From Streptomyces rubiginosohelvolus (GTDB taxonomy: Bacteria > Actinomycetota > Actinomycetes > Streptomycetales > Streptomycetaceae), in assembly GCF_014649875.1 (NCBI RefSeq), contig NZ_BMTW01000012.1:62001-126000 (forward strand): DNA of 64,000 nucleotides. The letters run 5' to 3'. Below are positions 8,493 to 17,122 of the stretch, in pieces. How positions within the stretch are numbered: position 1 is the first letter of the stretch; each line of letters opens with the position of its first letter. The notes under the pieces were generated by a model, which saw only the letters and a program-made list of their open reading frames with translations, was not told where the DNA came from and searched no databases. The position numbers and the translations under genes were made by a program.

Positions 8493-8690
8493 GGGTGTAG
8501 CCACCTAAGGACGTGCGAGGGCGCCGAGGCGTCGCGAAGTGGGCGTCGGCGGTACGGGCTGTGGCGTACGCGCGACGGTTGTGTGAGCCGCCCGCGCGTG
8601 ACAGGGACGTACGGGCCGGTGTTCGGGTGGGGCGGGACGATGAGGCCGATGGAGTCGGCGGGTCCGGGAAGGTTCAGGTCGGTGCGGCCG

Positions 8691-9512
8691 TCAGGAGCGC
8701 CGCAGATCCTCCAAGGTCGCCGCCGATCCAGGCAGTTCGGAGCGGGCCGGGGTCTCCAGGCCGTCCAGGAACAACTGCAGATGACGGTGGGTGAACCGGT
8801 CGATGCCCTGGCAGGCGATGCCGGGGAGCGGCCGGGTGAGCTGGGAGAGGGCGACGAGTACGTCACCGACGGCGATGTCGGTACGCAGCCGCCCCGCGGA
8901 CTGGGCGCGCGTCACGAGCCCTGCGACGGCCTCTTCGAGGCGGTCGCGCTCGGCGAGCAGATCGGGGTGGTCCTTGTCGAAGACGCCGGAGATCATCGGG
9001 CACAGGGCGCCGATCCGTTCGTCGGCGGCCGCGTGCACGAAGCGGCTGAGCGCGGCGAACGGGTCGGACTCCGCGGCGACGGCCTCCTCGGCCCTCAGGG
9101 TGGTGCGGGAGGTGACCGCGAGGACGACCTCATGGGTGAGGGCAGCGCGGTCGGGGAAGTTCCGGTAGAGCGTGGCGTTGCCGACGCCCGCACGGCGGGC
9201 GACGTCGTCCAGCGCCACGTCGGGGCCGAACTCGACGAACAGCTCGCGCGCGGCCGAGACGATCCGCTCACGGTTGCGCAACGCGTCGGCCCGCGGACGG
9301 GCGACGCGGCACGATGCCGTCGGCGCGGCGCTCTTCCCGGCGGCGGCCTCCGCGACACGTCCGGTGCCGATGTCGGTCCGGGTGGCGCTTCCGGTGCCGG
9401 TCCGCGTGACGCTGCCGGTGCCGGTGCCGGTCCGGGTGACACGTCCGGTGCCGGGCTGCGCGGTGTTGCCGGTGACGGCGGCCTGCGCGGCGCCCTTGGC
9501 GACGGTCTCCAC
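8691..9512 (-). CDS. TetR/AcrR-family transcriptional regulator
   Basis: Repressor-type regulator of 273 residues from the GTG at 9512, which follows an AGGTGAGG ribosome site. A longer in-frame reading to 9596 is less likely. The N-terminal ~65 residues are a Thr/Gly/Arg low-complexity stretch made from (ACCGGC)n-type repeats. The HTH follows (NRERIVSAARELFVEFGPDVALDDVARRAGVGNATLYRNFPDRAAL), a good TetR signature, and then an all-helical ligand domain. It sits upstream of an MFS exporter in the same direction. Two CGGGGA-N5-TCCCCG operators lie just before it, so it is probably autoregulated (inference). Confidence 0.88.
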   Translation of the reverse strand: METVAKGAAQAAVTGNTAQPGTGRVTRTGTGTGSVTRTGTGSATRTDIGTGRVAEAAAGKSAAPTASCRVARPRADALRNRERIVSAARELFVEFGPDVALDDVARRAGVGNATLYRNFPDRAALTHEVVLAVTSRTTLRAEEAVAAESDPFAALSRFVHAAADERIGALCPMISGVFDKDHPDLLAERDRLEEAVAGLVTRAQSAGRLRTDIAVGDVLVALSQLTRPLPGIACQGIDRFTHRHLQLFLDGLETPARSELPGSAATLEDLRRS

Positions 9513-9561
9513 TGCGACCCTCACCTCCCCTTCCCCTGCGTAGCCGGTCGGACCCCATCCG

Positions 9562-9585
9562 TAACCGGGGACCGCTTCCCCGTTT
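9562..9585. promoter_or_regulatory. TetR operator copy 1 (CGGGGA-N5-TCCCCG)
   Basis: Contains CGGGGA and TCCCCG arms 5 bases apart. It is one arm of a larger inverted repeat with 9603-9626, with 20 of 24 positions complementary, upstream of the TetR gene. Confidence 0.6.
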
Positions 9586-9602
9586 AGCGGGGACACGTGT
9601 GC

Positions 9603-9626
9603 AAACGGGGAGAGGTTCCCCGGTTA
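9603..9626. promoter_or_regulatory. TetR operator copy 2 (CGGGGA-N5-TCCCCG)
   Basis: Same CGGGGA-N5-TCCCCG pattern as 9562-9585, mirror-imaged, 17 bases away. Paired sites suggest cooperative binding of two TetR dimers (inference). Confidence 0.6.
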
Positions 9627-9638
9627 TTTCCCACCCAT

Positions 9639-9658
9639 GATGTGACCTGCATCACATC
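9639..9658. promoter_or_regulatory. CRP-like site TGTGA-N6-TCACA
   Basis: GATGTGA and TCACATC are perfect 7-bp arms around 6 bases, matching the CRP-family consensus. Wider CCACCCA/TGGGTGG arms (9631-9637 and 9664-9670) flank it. It lies 124 bases before the metalloprotease start. Confidence 0.6.
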
Positions 9659-9781
9659 GATCTTGGGTGGAAACCCACCGATCGGCGCACCCAGCGAGCG
9701 GCCCCGGACCACCCGGCAGAGGCTGATCGCCAGAGCGCAGTCAGGGGTCGGCCGGCTGCCGCGGACCCCGAAGGCGCCTCT

Positions 9782-11059
9782 ATGCAGCAGCCCCGCCACC
9801 GGATACGCAGACACCGCCGCCCGGTCGCCCTGGCCGGAGCGACCGCGCTGGTCATAGCCGCCATGGCCTCGGCCAGCACCACCCTCCACTCCGGCGGCCG
9901 CGCCTCGGCGGGCCCGGCGGCCACCGCCCAGGACTCCGCGCTCGCCCCGTGCCGGATCTCCGCGACCATGGGCGTGCAGATGTCGGAGGGCCTGCCGACC
10001 CCGCCCGGCTACGCCCGGTCGACCGGCGAGATCAGGGCGCTCAACCTGATGATCGACTTCCCGGACGCGGAGGGTACGGAACCCGCGACGGACCGGTTCG
10101 CGGAGTTCTTCCCGCAGACCTCCGACTGGTTCCGGACCAGCTCCTACGGCCGGCTCGTCTACCGGCCCGAGGCCCCCGTCAAGGACTGGCTGCGGATGCC
10201 GATGGCGTTCACGGAGTACGGGATAGAGCGCGGCTCACCGTTCGAGCCGGGCTACCGCCAGCTGGTGAAGGACATCGTCGCGGCCGCCGACCCCCGGGTC
10301 GACTTCTCGGAGTACGACCTGGTCAACATCCTGGTCAGCCCGAACGCCGGCCCCTCCGCACTGGACACCGTGCTCTCCGTGACCTTCTCCGGCAACGACG
10401 AGGCCCCGGAGGCGGACGGCGTACCGCTCGCCAACACCTCGTTCGTCTACAGCCGCCAGGACGACGGATCGGGGTCGTACTCCGAGACCGGCTACCGCGT
10501 CCTGCCGCACGAGAACGGCCATGTCTTCGGGCTGCCCGACCTCTACACGATGGAGGGCGGCGGCTCCGTCGGGCACTGGGACATCATGTCCGAGGACTGG
10601 GGCGCCAACAACGACTTCCTGGCCTGGCACAAGTGGAAGCTCGGCTGGCTCGACAACGAGCAGATCAGCTGCGCCTCGCAGCCCGGCGTCAGCGAGCACA
10701 CGCTCGGCCCGCTGGCCACCGAGGGCGGCACCAAGCTCGCCTTCGTCCCGCTGAGCGCGCAGTCCGGCTACGCCGTGGAGGTCCGCACGGCCGGGGGCAA
10801 CGACGAGGCGGTCTGCCGGCCCGGGGTGCTGATCTACAAGGTCAGCTCCGACGTGGACACCGGCCAGGGCCCGGTCTCCGTCGCCGACGCCACCGAGGAC
10901 AGCGGCGGCTGCACCCGGCGCCCCAACGTGCACGCGGAGCTGTCCGACGCCCCGTTCCGGCCCGGCCAGACCTTCACCGACCGGGCCAACGGCGTACGGA
11001 TATCCGTGCTGGACGAGGACGACGACGGCAACTACCGGGTACGGGTCACGCGCCCGTGA
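9782..11059 (+). CDS. Secreted M6-family (immune-inhibitor-like) metalloprotease
   Basis: Extracellular zinc protease, 425 residues. The N-terminus has a twin-arginine-rich basic region (RRHRR) and a hydrophobic stretch (LAGATALVIAAMASA) ending near an ASA/ASAG cleavage region at about residues 32-44. The catalytic motif HENGHVFGLPD (HExxHxxGxxD, residues ~241-251) is followed by a met-turn-like GHWDIMSEDWG, as expected for M6-domain peptidases. No prodomain or PKD repeat is evident, so it is compact for the family. A GAAGG ribosome site lies 7 bases before the ATG. A CRP-like site is upstream, suggesting nutritional or developmental control (inference). It marks the left border of the biosynthetic cluster. 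Confidence 0.85.
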   Translation: MQQPRHRIRRHRRPVALAGATALVIAAMASASTTLHSGGRASAGPAATAQDSALAPCRISATMGVQMSEGLPTPPGYARSTGEIRALNLMIDFPDAEGTEPATDRFAEFFPQTSDWFRTSSYGRLVYRPEAPVKDWLRMPMAFTEYGIERGSPFEPGYRQLVKDIVAAADPRVDFSEYDLVNILVSPNAGPSALDTVLSVTFSGNDEAPEADGVPLANTSFVYSRQDDGSGSYSETGYRVLPHENGHVFGLPDLYTMEGGGSVGHWDIMSEDWGANNDFLAWHKWKLGWLDNEQISCASQPGVSEHTLGPLATEGGTKLAFVPLSAQSGYAVEVRTAGGNDEAVCRPGVLIYKVSSDVDTGQGPVSVADATEDSGGCTRRPNVHAELSDAPFRPGQTFTDRANGVRISVLDEDDDGNYRVRVTRP

Positions 11060-11136
11060 GCCGGCCGAGGACCTACGTGCTCGTGAGCCGCCCGAGGACG
11101 TACGCGCCCGTGCACCGGCCCGCGGCCTACGCGCCC
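11056..11136. repeat. Three degenerate 27-base tandem repeats
   Basis: Units 11056-11082, 11083-11109 and 11110-11136 share the GTGAGCCG...GAGGAC.TACG pattern. They begin at the protease stop codon and run into the 3' end of the convergent adenylating-enzyme gene. Confidence 0.6.
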
Positions 11137-12389
11137 TGGGGCCGGCCGACGACGGAGACCCACCCGTCGCGGCGTACGGCACGGTCCCCCGTACGGAACC
11201 ACCCGCCGTCACCGAAGGCGGCCCCGGTCGCCGCCGCGTCGCGCCAGTAGCCGCGGAACAGCGACTGGCCGCGCAGCCACAGCTCCCCCAGCTCCCCGTC
11301 GGGCAGTTCCACGCCCGCCGGACCGGCGATCCGCACCTCCGTGACCGGGGCGGGCCGGCCCGCGTCGCCGGGCTCCTCGCCGAGCGGCGCGAGGACGACG
11401 CCGCAGGTCTCGGCCGGGCCGTAACCGGCCGGCCCGTCCCCGGCGGTGGCGTCGTCCGTCAGGGCGAGGGCGCCGCCGGCCGCCATCGCACCGTAGAAGC
11501 CGGTGAACGCGGCGGCATCGGAGAACGGGACCGCCACCGGGGAGACCGGGGCGGGCTCCAGCCCCGGGATGGCGCCGCGCGCCCGCGCGGAGGCCGCCGC
11601 GTGGTAGCGGGCGTTGAGCGCGGCACCGGTCTGGGCGAGCTGGGTGGCCACCGCGCCCCGGGGGCGGCCGGTGGCGCCGAGGGTGTAGAGGATCGTGGCG
11701 TCGTCCTCGGGCCGGGGTTCCCCGTCGGGCGGCGCGGCCAGCGGGTCGGGGGCGGGGAAATCCTCGTACCGCTCGACACGCAGGCCGTCCGCCGCCTGAT
11801 CCCCGCCGGGGAACTCGACGCGTGGTCCCGAAGCGCCCTCGTCGCCGGAGCCGGGGAAGAGGACGACGCGCGTCCCGGTCCGCCGGGCCCAGCCGGCGAC
11901 CCGCCCCAGCCGCTCCCCGTCCACCAGCAGCACCCCGGGCTCGCAGTCCTCCAGCGCGTGCGTGAACGCGTCCTCGGTCCACCCGGCGTCGAGGGGTACG
12001 GCGACGAGACCGGCCAACTGGGCCGCCCAGAAGGCGATCTGCCACTCGGGACGGTTCCCCGACGCGATCACGGCACGGTCGCCCGAGCGCAGCCCGTACC
12101 CCTCCCGCAGACGTACCGCGAGAGCCGAGGCGGCGGCGAAGAACTCCCCGTAGGAGCAGGTCCGTTCCCCCGCGATCAGGAACGGCGCCTCCCCGTAGGC
12201 CCAGGTGGTCTCGACGAACTCCCGGAGCGTACGGGGGCCGTCGGCGTACTCCGGCGTCCCCCGCTCGCCGAGCACCACGGCGAAAGGAGCACCGGGCGCG
12301 GTGAGGGAGGCCTCGACGCGCGCGGCGCGCCGGGCGAGCTCAGCCGATGCGGCTGCTTCGGGGTCCGGGGACGGGACGGTGTGCGGCAC
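11127..12389 (-). CDS. Truncated class I adenylate-forming enzyme
   Basis: Homologue of acyl-CoA synthetases and other AMP-binding ligases, 420 residues from a GTG start with a GAGAGG site. The N-domain is recognisable: A3-like ILYTLGATGRPRGAV, A5-like GYGPAET, A7 GELWLRG and GDR of A7/A8. The P-loop is altered (canonical YTSGTTGxPKG), and the stretch between A3 and A5 is short. The protein stops at VVGRPQGA, so the C-terminal subdomain with the hinge and the A10 lysine is missing; usual length is 500-550. It is the last gene of the leftward cluster arm, 147 bases after the P450. It may be non-catalytic, a half-enzyme needing a partner, or a decaying gene. Confidence 0.7.
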   Translation of the reverse strand: MPHTVPSPDPEAAASAELARRAARVEASLTAPGAPFAVVLGERGTPEYADGPRTLREFVETTWAYGEAPFLIAGERTCSYGEFFAAASALAVRLREGYGLRSGDRAVIASGNRPEWQIAFWAAQLAGLVAVPLDAGWTEDAFTHALEDCEPGVLLVDGERLGRVAGWARRTGTRVVLFPGSGDEGASGPRVEFPGGDQAADGLRVERYEDFPAPDPLAAPPDGEPRPEDDATILYTLGATGRPRGAVATQLAQTGAALNARYHAAASARARGAIPGLEPAPVSPVAVPFSDAAAFTGFYGAMAAGGALALTDDATAGDGPAGYGPAETCGVVLAPLGEEPGDAGRPAPVTEVRIAGPAGVELPDGELGELWLRGQSLFRGYWRDAAATGAAFGDGGWFRTGDRAVRRDGWVSVVGRPQGA

Positions 12390-12536
12390 GGACGGCCTCT
12401 CTCGCGCTGGCTCTGACGCTGACTGACATGCGAGACGCTATGCGGGCGGCGGCCCGTCGCCAAGGCCGTCGTCGGGCCTTCGCGGCGGGCGGGCTCGGGG
12501 CGCTCGCGGCGGTCAGGCCGATGAGGGTGTAGAGGT

Positions 12537-13730
12537 TCACTTCGCCGTGATCCTCACCGGGAGGCTCTCCAGACCGTTCACGACGATCGAGCTCAACGGC
12601 ACCGCCGGGCCCGTCTGTTCGATGGAACGCACCGAGTCGAGCAGCTCGGTGAACAGGATGCGCATCTCGGTGCGGGTCATCATCGCCCCCAGGCAGAAGT
12701 GCGTTCCCGCGCCCAGCGCCAGATGACGGTTGGGGCGGCGGGCGATGTCGAACAGGTCCGGGTCCGCGAAGTGCCGCTCGTCCCGGTTGGCCGACGGGGT
12801 CCACAGGACGACGCGGTCGCCCGCCTCCAGCGGACGGTCCCGCAGCATCACCGGTTCGGTCACCGTCCGCATGATGTGGGTCGCGCTGGAGGTCCAGCGC
12901 AGCACCTCCTCCACCGCCGTCGGCATCAGCCCCCGGTCCGCGCGCAGCCGCTCCCACGCGTCCGGCCGGTCGAGGAAGGTCTTCATCCCGCCGGCCACCG
13001 CGAGGCGGACGTTCTCGGTGCCGCCGACCAGGAGGTTGTCGCAGTTCAGGAGGATGTCCTCCTCCGTGAGCAGCTCCCCGTCGACCTCGCCGTTGACCAG
13101 GGCGCTGACGAGATCGTCCTCGGGCCGGTCCATCCGCCGGTACATCAGCTCGACGAAGTACGCCATGATCTCCTGGTGCGCGACGCTGCGGACCTCCGGC
13201 TCGCCCGCCCCGAACGCCCTGCTGGTGAGGGCGAAGAGCATCTCCTGCTCATGGTCCGGCACCCCCATCAGCCGGCAGATCACATAGAGCGGCAGCCGCG
13301 CCGCGACATCGGTGACGAAGTCGCACGTCCCGAGCCCGGCCGCGCGCGTCACGACCTGGCGCACGGCCCCGCGCATCGCGTCCTCCAGCGCCCGCACCGA
13401 ACGGGTGGTGAACCAGTCGGCGACCAGCGACCGCAGGGCCTTGTGCCGGGGCGGGTCGGTCAGGGCGAGGGTGCGGCCGCCGCCCGGGTCCCGGCCGTGC
13501 GACCGGGGGCGCAGCAGGATGCCCTGCGCCGAGCTGAACACCTTGGCGTCCTGGTAGACGGTGCGGACGTCCTCGTACCGGGTGACCGACCAGAACGCCG
13601 GGTACTCCCCGGCCTCGTGGCGGCGGACCGGGTCGTGGTCGCGCATCCAGCGCCACACGGGGTGCGGGTCGCCGGTCGCGTACAGCTCGGGGTCGACGAG
13701 GCTGACGGTCTCGGGGGCGAGGACGTTCAT
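12537..13730 (-). CDS. Cytochrome P450
   Basis: Bacterial soluble P450 monooxygenase, 397 residues. The heme-binding loop HLALGAGTHFCLGA holds the cysteine ligand, and the K-helix has ExxR (EEVLR). The I-helix reads LLVGGTENVRLAVAGG; the usual acid-alcohol pair (E/D-T) is E-N here, so the conserved Thr appears replaced. The start at 13730 overlaps the NRPS stop by ATGA, so the two are translationally coupled. Oxidation of the NRPS-bound amino acid or of the final peptide is the likely role (inference). No ferredoxin gene is seen nearby, so redox partners must come from elsewhere. Confidence 0.9.
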   Translation of the reverse strand: MNVLAPETVSLVDPELYATGDPHPVWRWMRDHDPVRRHEAGEYPAFWSVTRYEDVRTVYQDAKVFSSAQGILLRPRSHGRDPGGGRTLALTDPPRHKALRSLVADWFTTRSVRALEDAMRGAVRQVVTRAAGLGTCDFVTDVAARLPLYVICRLMGVPDHEQEMLFALTSRAFGAGEPEVRSVAHQEIMAYFVELMYRRMDRPEDDLVSALVNGEVDGELLTEEDILLNCDNLLVGGTENVRLAVAGGMKTFLDRPDAWERLRADRGLMPTAVEEVLRWTSSATHIMRTVTEPVMLRDRPLEAGDRVVLWTPSANRDERHFADPDLFDIARRPNRHLALGAGTHFCLGAMMTRTEMRILFTELLDSVRSIEQTGPAVPLSSIVVNGLESLPVRITAK

Positions 13731-16700
13731 GACGGGTCTCCTTCGTGCGACGGCAGGGTGTGGACGAGCTCGGCGAGCCGCTCGGCCAGCTCGTGGGCGG
13801 TGGCGTGCCCGACCGCGTCGGGGCGGTGGTTGACGGCGAGCCGCAGCCGGCCGTCGGGCAGCGGCCAGACCTCGGTCTGGACCTCCAGCGGGATGTCCAG
13901 GTAGGGCGGGCGCAGCAGGGTGGTCCCGAGACCGGTCAGGGACAGTTCGGGGATCGCGTTGTCCTGGAGCACCAGCAGGGTCTGGAAGAGCGGGGGCCGC
14001 CCGGTGCGCGGCGGGTTGAGCAGCCGGACCAGCTCGTGGAAGGACACGTCCTGGGCGGCGAAGGCCCGGTCGAGGACGCGGCCCGCTTCGGCGACGGCCT
14101 CCGGCCCGCCGTCGAGGACCGCGCCGCGCAGCCGCAGGCAGGCCATCTCGATGTGGCAGCCGACCGCGTCGTCGAGGCGGGGGTCGAAGCGCTGAGCCAC
14201 CGGGACGCCGACCGCGAAGTCGCGCTGCCCGGTGAGTTCGGCCAGCACCTGCCCGTAGCAGGCCAGCAGAACGGCGTACCGCGTGACGCCGGCGCGGGCG
14301 GCGCCAGCGTCCAGACGCGCCGCGGCGTCCGGCTCCAGCAGGCGCTCCGTGCGGAACACGGGCACGACGGGGGCGTCTGTCGGGTCGGTCCTGGCCGGCC
14401 AGGTCAGTTCCGGTACGCCGGCCAAGGCGTCGAGCAGCGTGGCGCGTTGGTGCTCCGGATCGGCGTGCGCCAGGCGCTCCGCCCGCAGGCGCGCGCTCGC
14501 GGCGACGGAGAGCGCCGGGGGCGGGGACGGCGCGGGGGCCGCGTCGCCGGCTGCGGCCCGGGCGGCGTTGTAGGCCGCCGCCAGGTCTCCGGCGAGCACC
14601 GACTCCGACCATCCGTCGAACGCGATGTGGTGGACCACGCAGCCGAACACCCAGGCCCGGCCGGGCTCCAGCGGGACCAGCGCGGTCCGCCACACCTCGC
14701 CCTCGTCGAGGCCGAGGGGTGCGCCCAGGGTCGCGCGGAGCGTCTCGACCGCACGGTCCGTGTCCGGTTCCGGCTCCAGGATCTCCAGGACCGGGGCGGG
14801 GAGGTCCGTCACACGGGCCACGGGGTGCGGGGTGGCCGTACAGGCCGTCCGCAGCGTCTCGTGGCGCTCGTGCACGGTCTCGACGGCGCTGTCGAGGGAG
14901 TCCAGGTCGAGGTCGCCGTCGATCCGGAAGAGCAGCAGGCAGTGCGCGGACCGGTCCTGCGGGCGCAGGAGGTGGTTGGTGAGGTAGCCGGTCTGCATGG
15001 GCGTCAGCGGGACGTCGTCGCCCGCCGCCACGGGGGCCGGCGGGGCGGACACCTCCTCCGCGAGCCACTGGCCCAGGCCCCGGGCGGTCGGGTGCTCGTA
15101 CAGCCGCGACACGGGTACGGGACGCTCCAGTTCCGCCGCGAGGCGGGCGCAGACGCGGCCACCGGCCAGGGACGAGCCGCCGAGGTCCGTGAAGGGGGTG
15201 TCGAGCGGAACGGTGGGCAGGCCGAGGACGGCCGCGAAGACGGCGGCGGTGCGGTGGACGTACGACGACGGCTCGTCGGACGCGCGGCGCACGGCTCCCC
15301 CGGTGGACGACGTGGGCGCGGTGCCGGACGAGGTGCCGGACGGCTGCGCGGGGGCAGTCGGGGCCGAGGTGCCTGAAGGCTGCGCGGCGGCGGTCGCGGC
15401 CGAGGTCCCGGACGGTGCCCCGGCGGCTGTCGGGGCCTTCGGCTGCCGCGTGCCGTCGGCCGCCTCCGGGGCCCACAGGTCCAGCAGCGCCCGCTCGTCC
15501 AGCTTGCCCTGGGCGGTCAGCGGGAACCCGGCCACCGCCAGCACGGCGTCCGGCCGCTGGTAGGCGACCAGTTCAGCCGCCAGCGTCGCGGCGGCCGCGC
15601 TCAGCGGATCTCCCGGCCGCTCGGGCACGCAGAACGCCACCAGGCCCTCGGTGTTGCCCGCCGCGTTGCGGTGGGCCACCACCCGGCAGTCGCGGACCGC
15701 GGGCAGCAGGTCCTGGATCCGGCGTTCCACCTCGGCCGGTTCGACACGGTGACCGCGCACCTTCACCTGGCGGTCGGCACGGCCCTCGTAGTGCAGCACG
15801 CCGTTCTCGTCCAGCCGCCCGAGGTCTCCGGTGCGGTAGACCCGTACGTCCTCGCCGTCGACCCGCACCCGGGGGAACTTGGCCTCGGTGAGCTCCGGTT
15901 CGCCGAGGTAGCGCAGGGCGAGCCCGTCGCCCGCGACGCAGATCTCGCCGTCGATGACGTGGATACGGGTGCCGGGGACCGGGCGGCCGACGGGAATGCC
16001 GCCGGGCAGGTCGCAGTCGGCCTCGGTGATGCGGTGCGTGGTGGCGAAGACGGTGCTCTCGACCGGCCCGTACCCGTTGATCAGGGCGATGCCGGGGTGG
16101 CGCCGGACGAAGGCGCGCACATGGGGGACGGAGAGCCGTTCGCCGCCGGTGATCACCTGGGCCAGCCCGAGGAAGGCGTCCGGGTCCTCGTCCACGACCA
16201 TGTTGAGCAGACTGCTGGTGAGCCAGACCGTGTCGGCCCCGTGGACGGCGACCGCCTCGCGCAGTGCCTGGCCGGAGAGATACGGCTCTTCGACGACGAG
16301 GGAGGTGCCGCCGCTGAGCAGGGCGGCCCACAGCTCCAGCGAGAACGCGTCCCAGGGCAGCGCGGCCGCCAGCGGGATCACGGTCGCGGGGCCGAACCGG
16401 GCGAAGGTGTCCGGGCGCACCAGGCGGGCGGTGGCCCGGTGCGGGCTCAGCACTCCTTTCGGGCGGCCGGTCGTCCCGGAGGTGAAGAAGACACAGGCCG
16501 GCGCGTCGGAGGAGACCTCGCCACCGACCCGGACCGGAACGCCGGAGGCAGCCTCGCCACCGACCCGGACCGGAACGCCGGAGGCAGCCTCGCCACCGAC
16601 CCGGACCGGGGCGCCGGAGGCAGCCTCGCCACCGACCCGGACCGGGGCGCCGGAGGCGGCCTCGGCGGGTGACCAGGCCGGCAGGCCCGACCGCTCGCAG

Positions 16701-17122
16701 CCCGGGTCCCCCGTGACGATCAGCCGCGCGCCGAGCCGGTCGGTGACCTCCCGGATCCGCCTGTCCGGCCACGCCGGGTCGAGCAGGGCGTAGGCCGCAC
16801 CCAGCTTCAGCACGGCCAGCACCGAGACGATCAGCTCCGTGCCCCGGGGCAGCAGCACGGGGACGAGGTCACCGGCGACGACACCCCGGCGCGCCAGGGA
16901 CCCGGCCCGGGCGTCGGCGGCCCGGTCGAGCTCGGCGTAACTCAGCCGGCGCGCCCCGTGCACGACCGCGGTCGCCGCCGGGGTCCTCGCCGCCCACCGG
17001 GCGACGGCCCCGTGCAGGGTCTCGTGCGGACCCTCCTGCGAGGTCGCGTGCGGGGTTGCGTGCGGGCCCTCCTGCGAGGCCGCGTGCGGGACCTCGTGCG
17101 GGGTCACCGTGGCCGCGCTCAT
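13727..17122 (-). CDS. Nonribosomal peptide synthetase, A-PCP-C
   Basis: One-module NRPS of 1131 residues. The adenylation domain (about 35-560) has A3 FFTSGTTGRPKGV, A5 NGYGPVEST, A7 YRTGD, A8 GRADRQVKVRGHRVEPAEVE and A10 QGKLD. Aligned by eye to GrsA, its ten specificity residues read D-A-L-L-I-G-G-V-F-K, close to valine-type codes. The PCP (about 640-710) has the phosphopantetheine serine in LGGSSL. The condensation domain (about 730-1120) has HHIAFDG with an intact catalytic His. Domain order A-PCP-C is unusual and implies that the C domain passes the residue to another carrier or releases it onto a free amine. Two low-complexity blocks are present: a 12-residue repeat before A3, and a Ser/Thr/Pro/Ala linker before the PCP. 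It overlaps both neighbours by ATGA. Confidence 0.93.
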   Translation of the reverse strand: MSAATVTPHEVPHAASQEGPHATPHATSQEGPHETLHGAVARWAARTPAATAVVHGARRLSYAELDRAADARAGSLARRGVVAGDLVPVLLPRGTELIVSVLAVLKLGAAYALLDPAWPDRRIREVTDRLGARLIVTGDPGCERSGLPAWSPAEAASGAPVRVGGEAASGAPVRVGGEAASGVPVRVGGEAASGVPVRVGGEVSSDAPACVFFTSGTTGRPKGVLSPHRATARLVRPDTFARFGPATVIPLAAALPWDAFSLELWAALLSGGTSLVVEEPYLSGQALREAVAVHGADTVWLTSSLLNMVVDEDPDAFLGLAQVITGGERLSVPHVRAFVRRHPGIALINGYGPVESTVFATTHRITEADCDLPGGIPVGRPVPGTRIHVIDGEICVAGDGLALRYLGEPELTEAKFPRVRVDGEDVRVYRTGDLGRLDENGVLHYEGRADRQVKVRGHRVEPAEVERRIQDLLPAVRDCRVVAHRNAAGNTEGLVAFCVPERPGDPLSAAAATLAAELVAYQRPDAVLAVAGFPLTAQGKLDERALLDLWAPEAADGTRQPKAPTAAGAPSGTSAATAAAQPSGTSAPTAPAQPSGTSSGTAPTSSTGGAVRRASDEPSSYVHRTAAVFAAVLGLPTVPLDTPFTDLGGSSLAGGRVCARLAAELERPVPVSRLYEHPTARGLGQWLAEEVSAPPAPVAAGDDVPLTPMQTGYLTNHLLRPQDRSAHCLLLFRIDGDLDLDSLDSAVETVHERHETLRTACTATPHPVARVTDLPAPVLEILEPEPDTDRAVETLRATLGAPLGLDEGEVWRTALVPLEPGRAWVFGCVVHHIAFDGWSESVLAGDLAAAYNAARAAAGDAAPAPSPPPALSVAASARLRAERLAHADPEHQRATLLDALAGVPELTWPARTDPTDAPVVPVFRTERLLEPDAAARLDAGAARAGVTRYAVLLACYGQVLAELTGQRDFAVGVPVAQRFDPRLDDAVGCHIEMACLRLRGAVLDGGPEAVAEAGRVLDRAFAAQDVSFHELVRLLNPPRTGRPPLFQTLLVLQDNAIPELSLTGLGTTLLRPPYLDIPLEVQTEVWPLPDGRLRLAVNHRPDAVGHATAHELAERLAELVHTLPSHEGDPS
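16516..16659 (-). repeat. Four 36-base tandem repeats inside the NRPS gene
   Basis: Units at 16516, 16552, 16588 and 16624, nearly identical, encode the 12-residue repeat EAASGxPVRVGG just before the A3 phosphate-binding loop. They stay in frame. Confidence 0.85.

Noticed and set aside
16516..16659. CRISPR-like array
   Set aside because: The 36-base units are contiguous with no variable spacers and are in frame within the NRPS gene.
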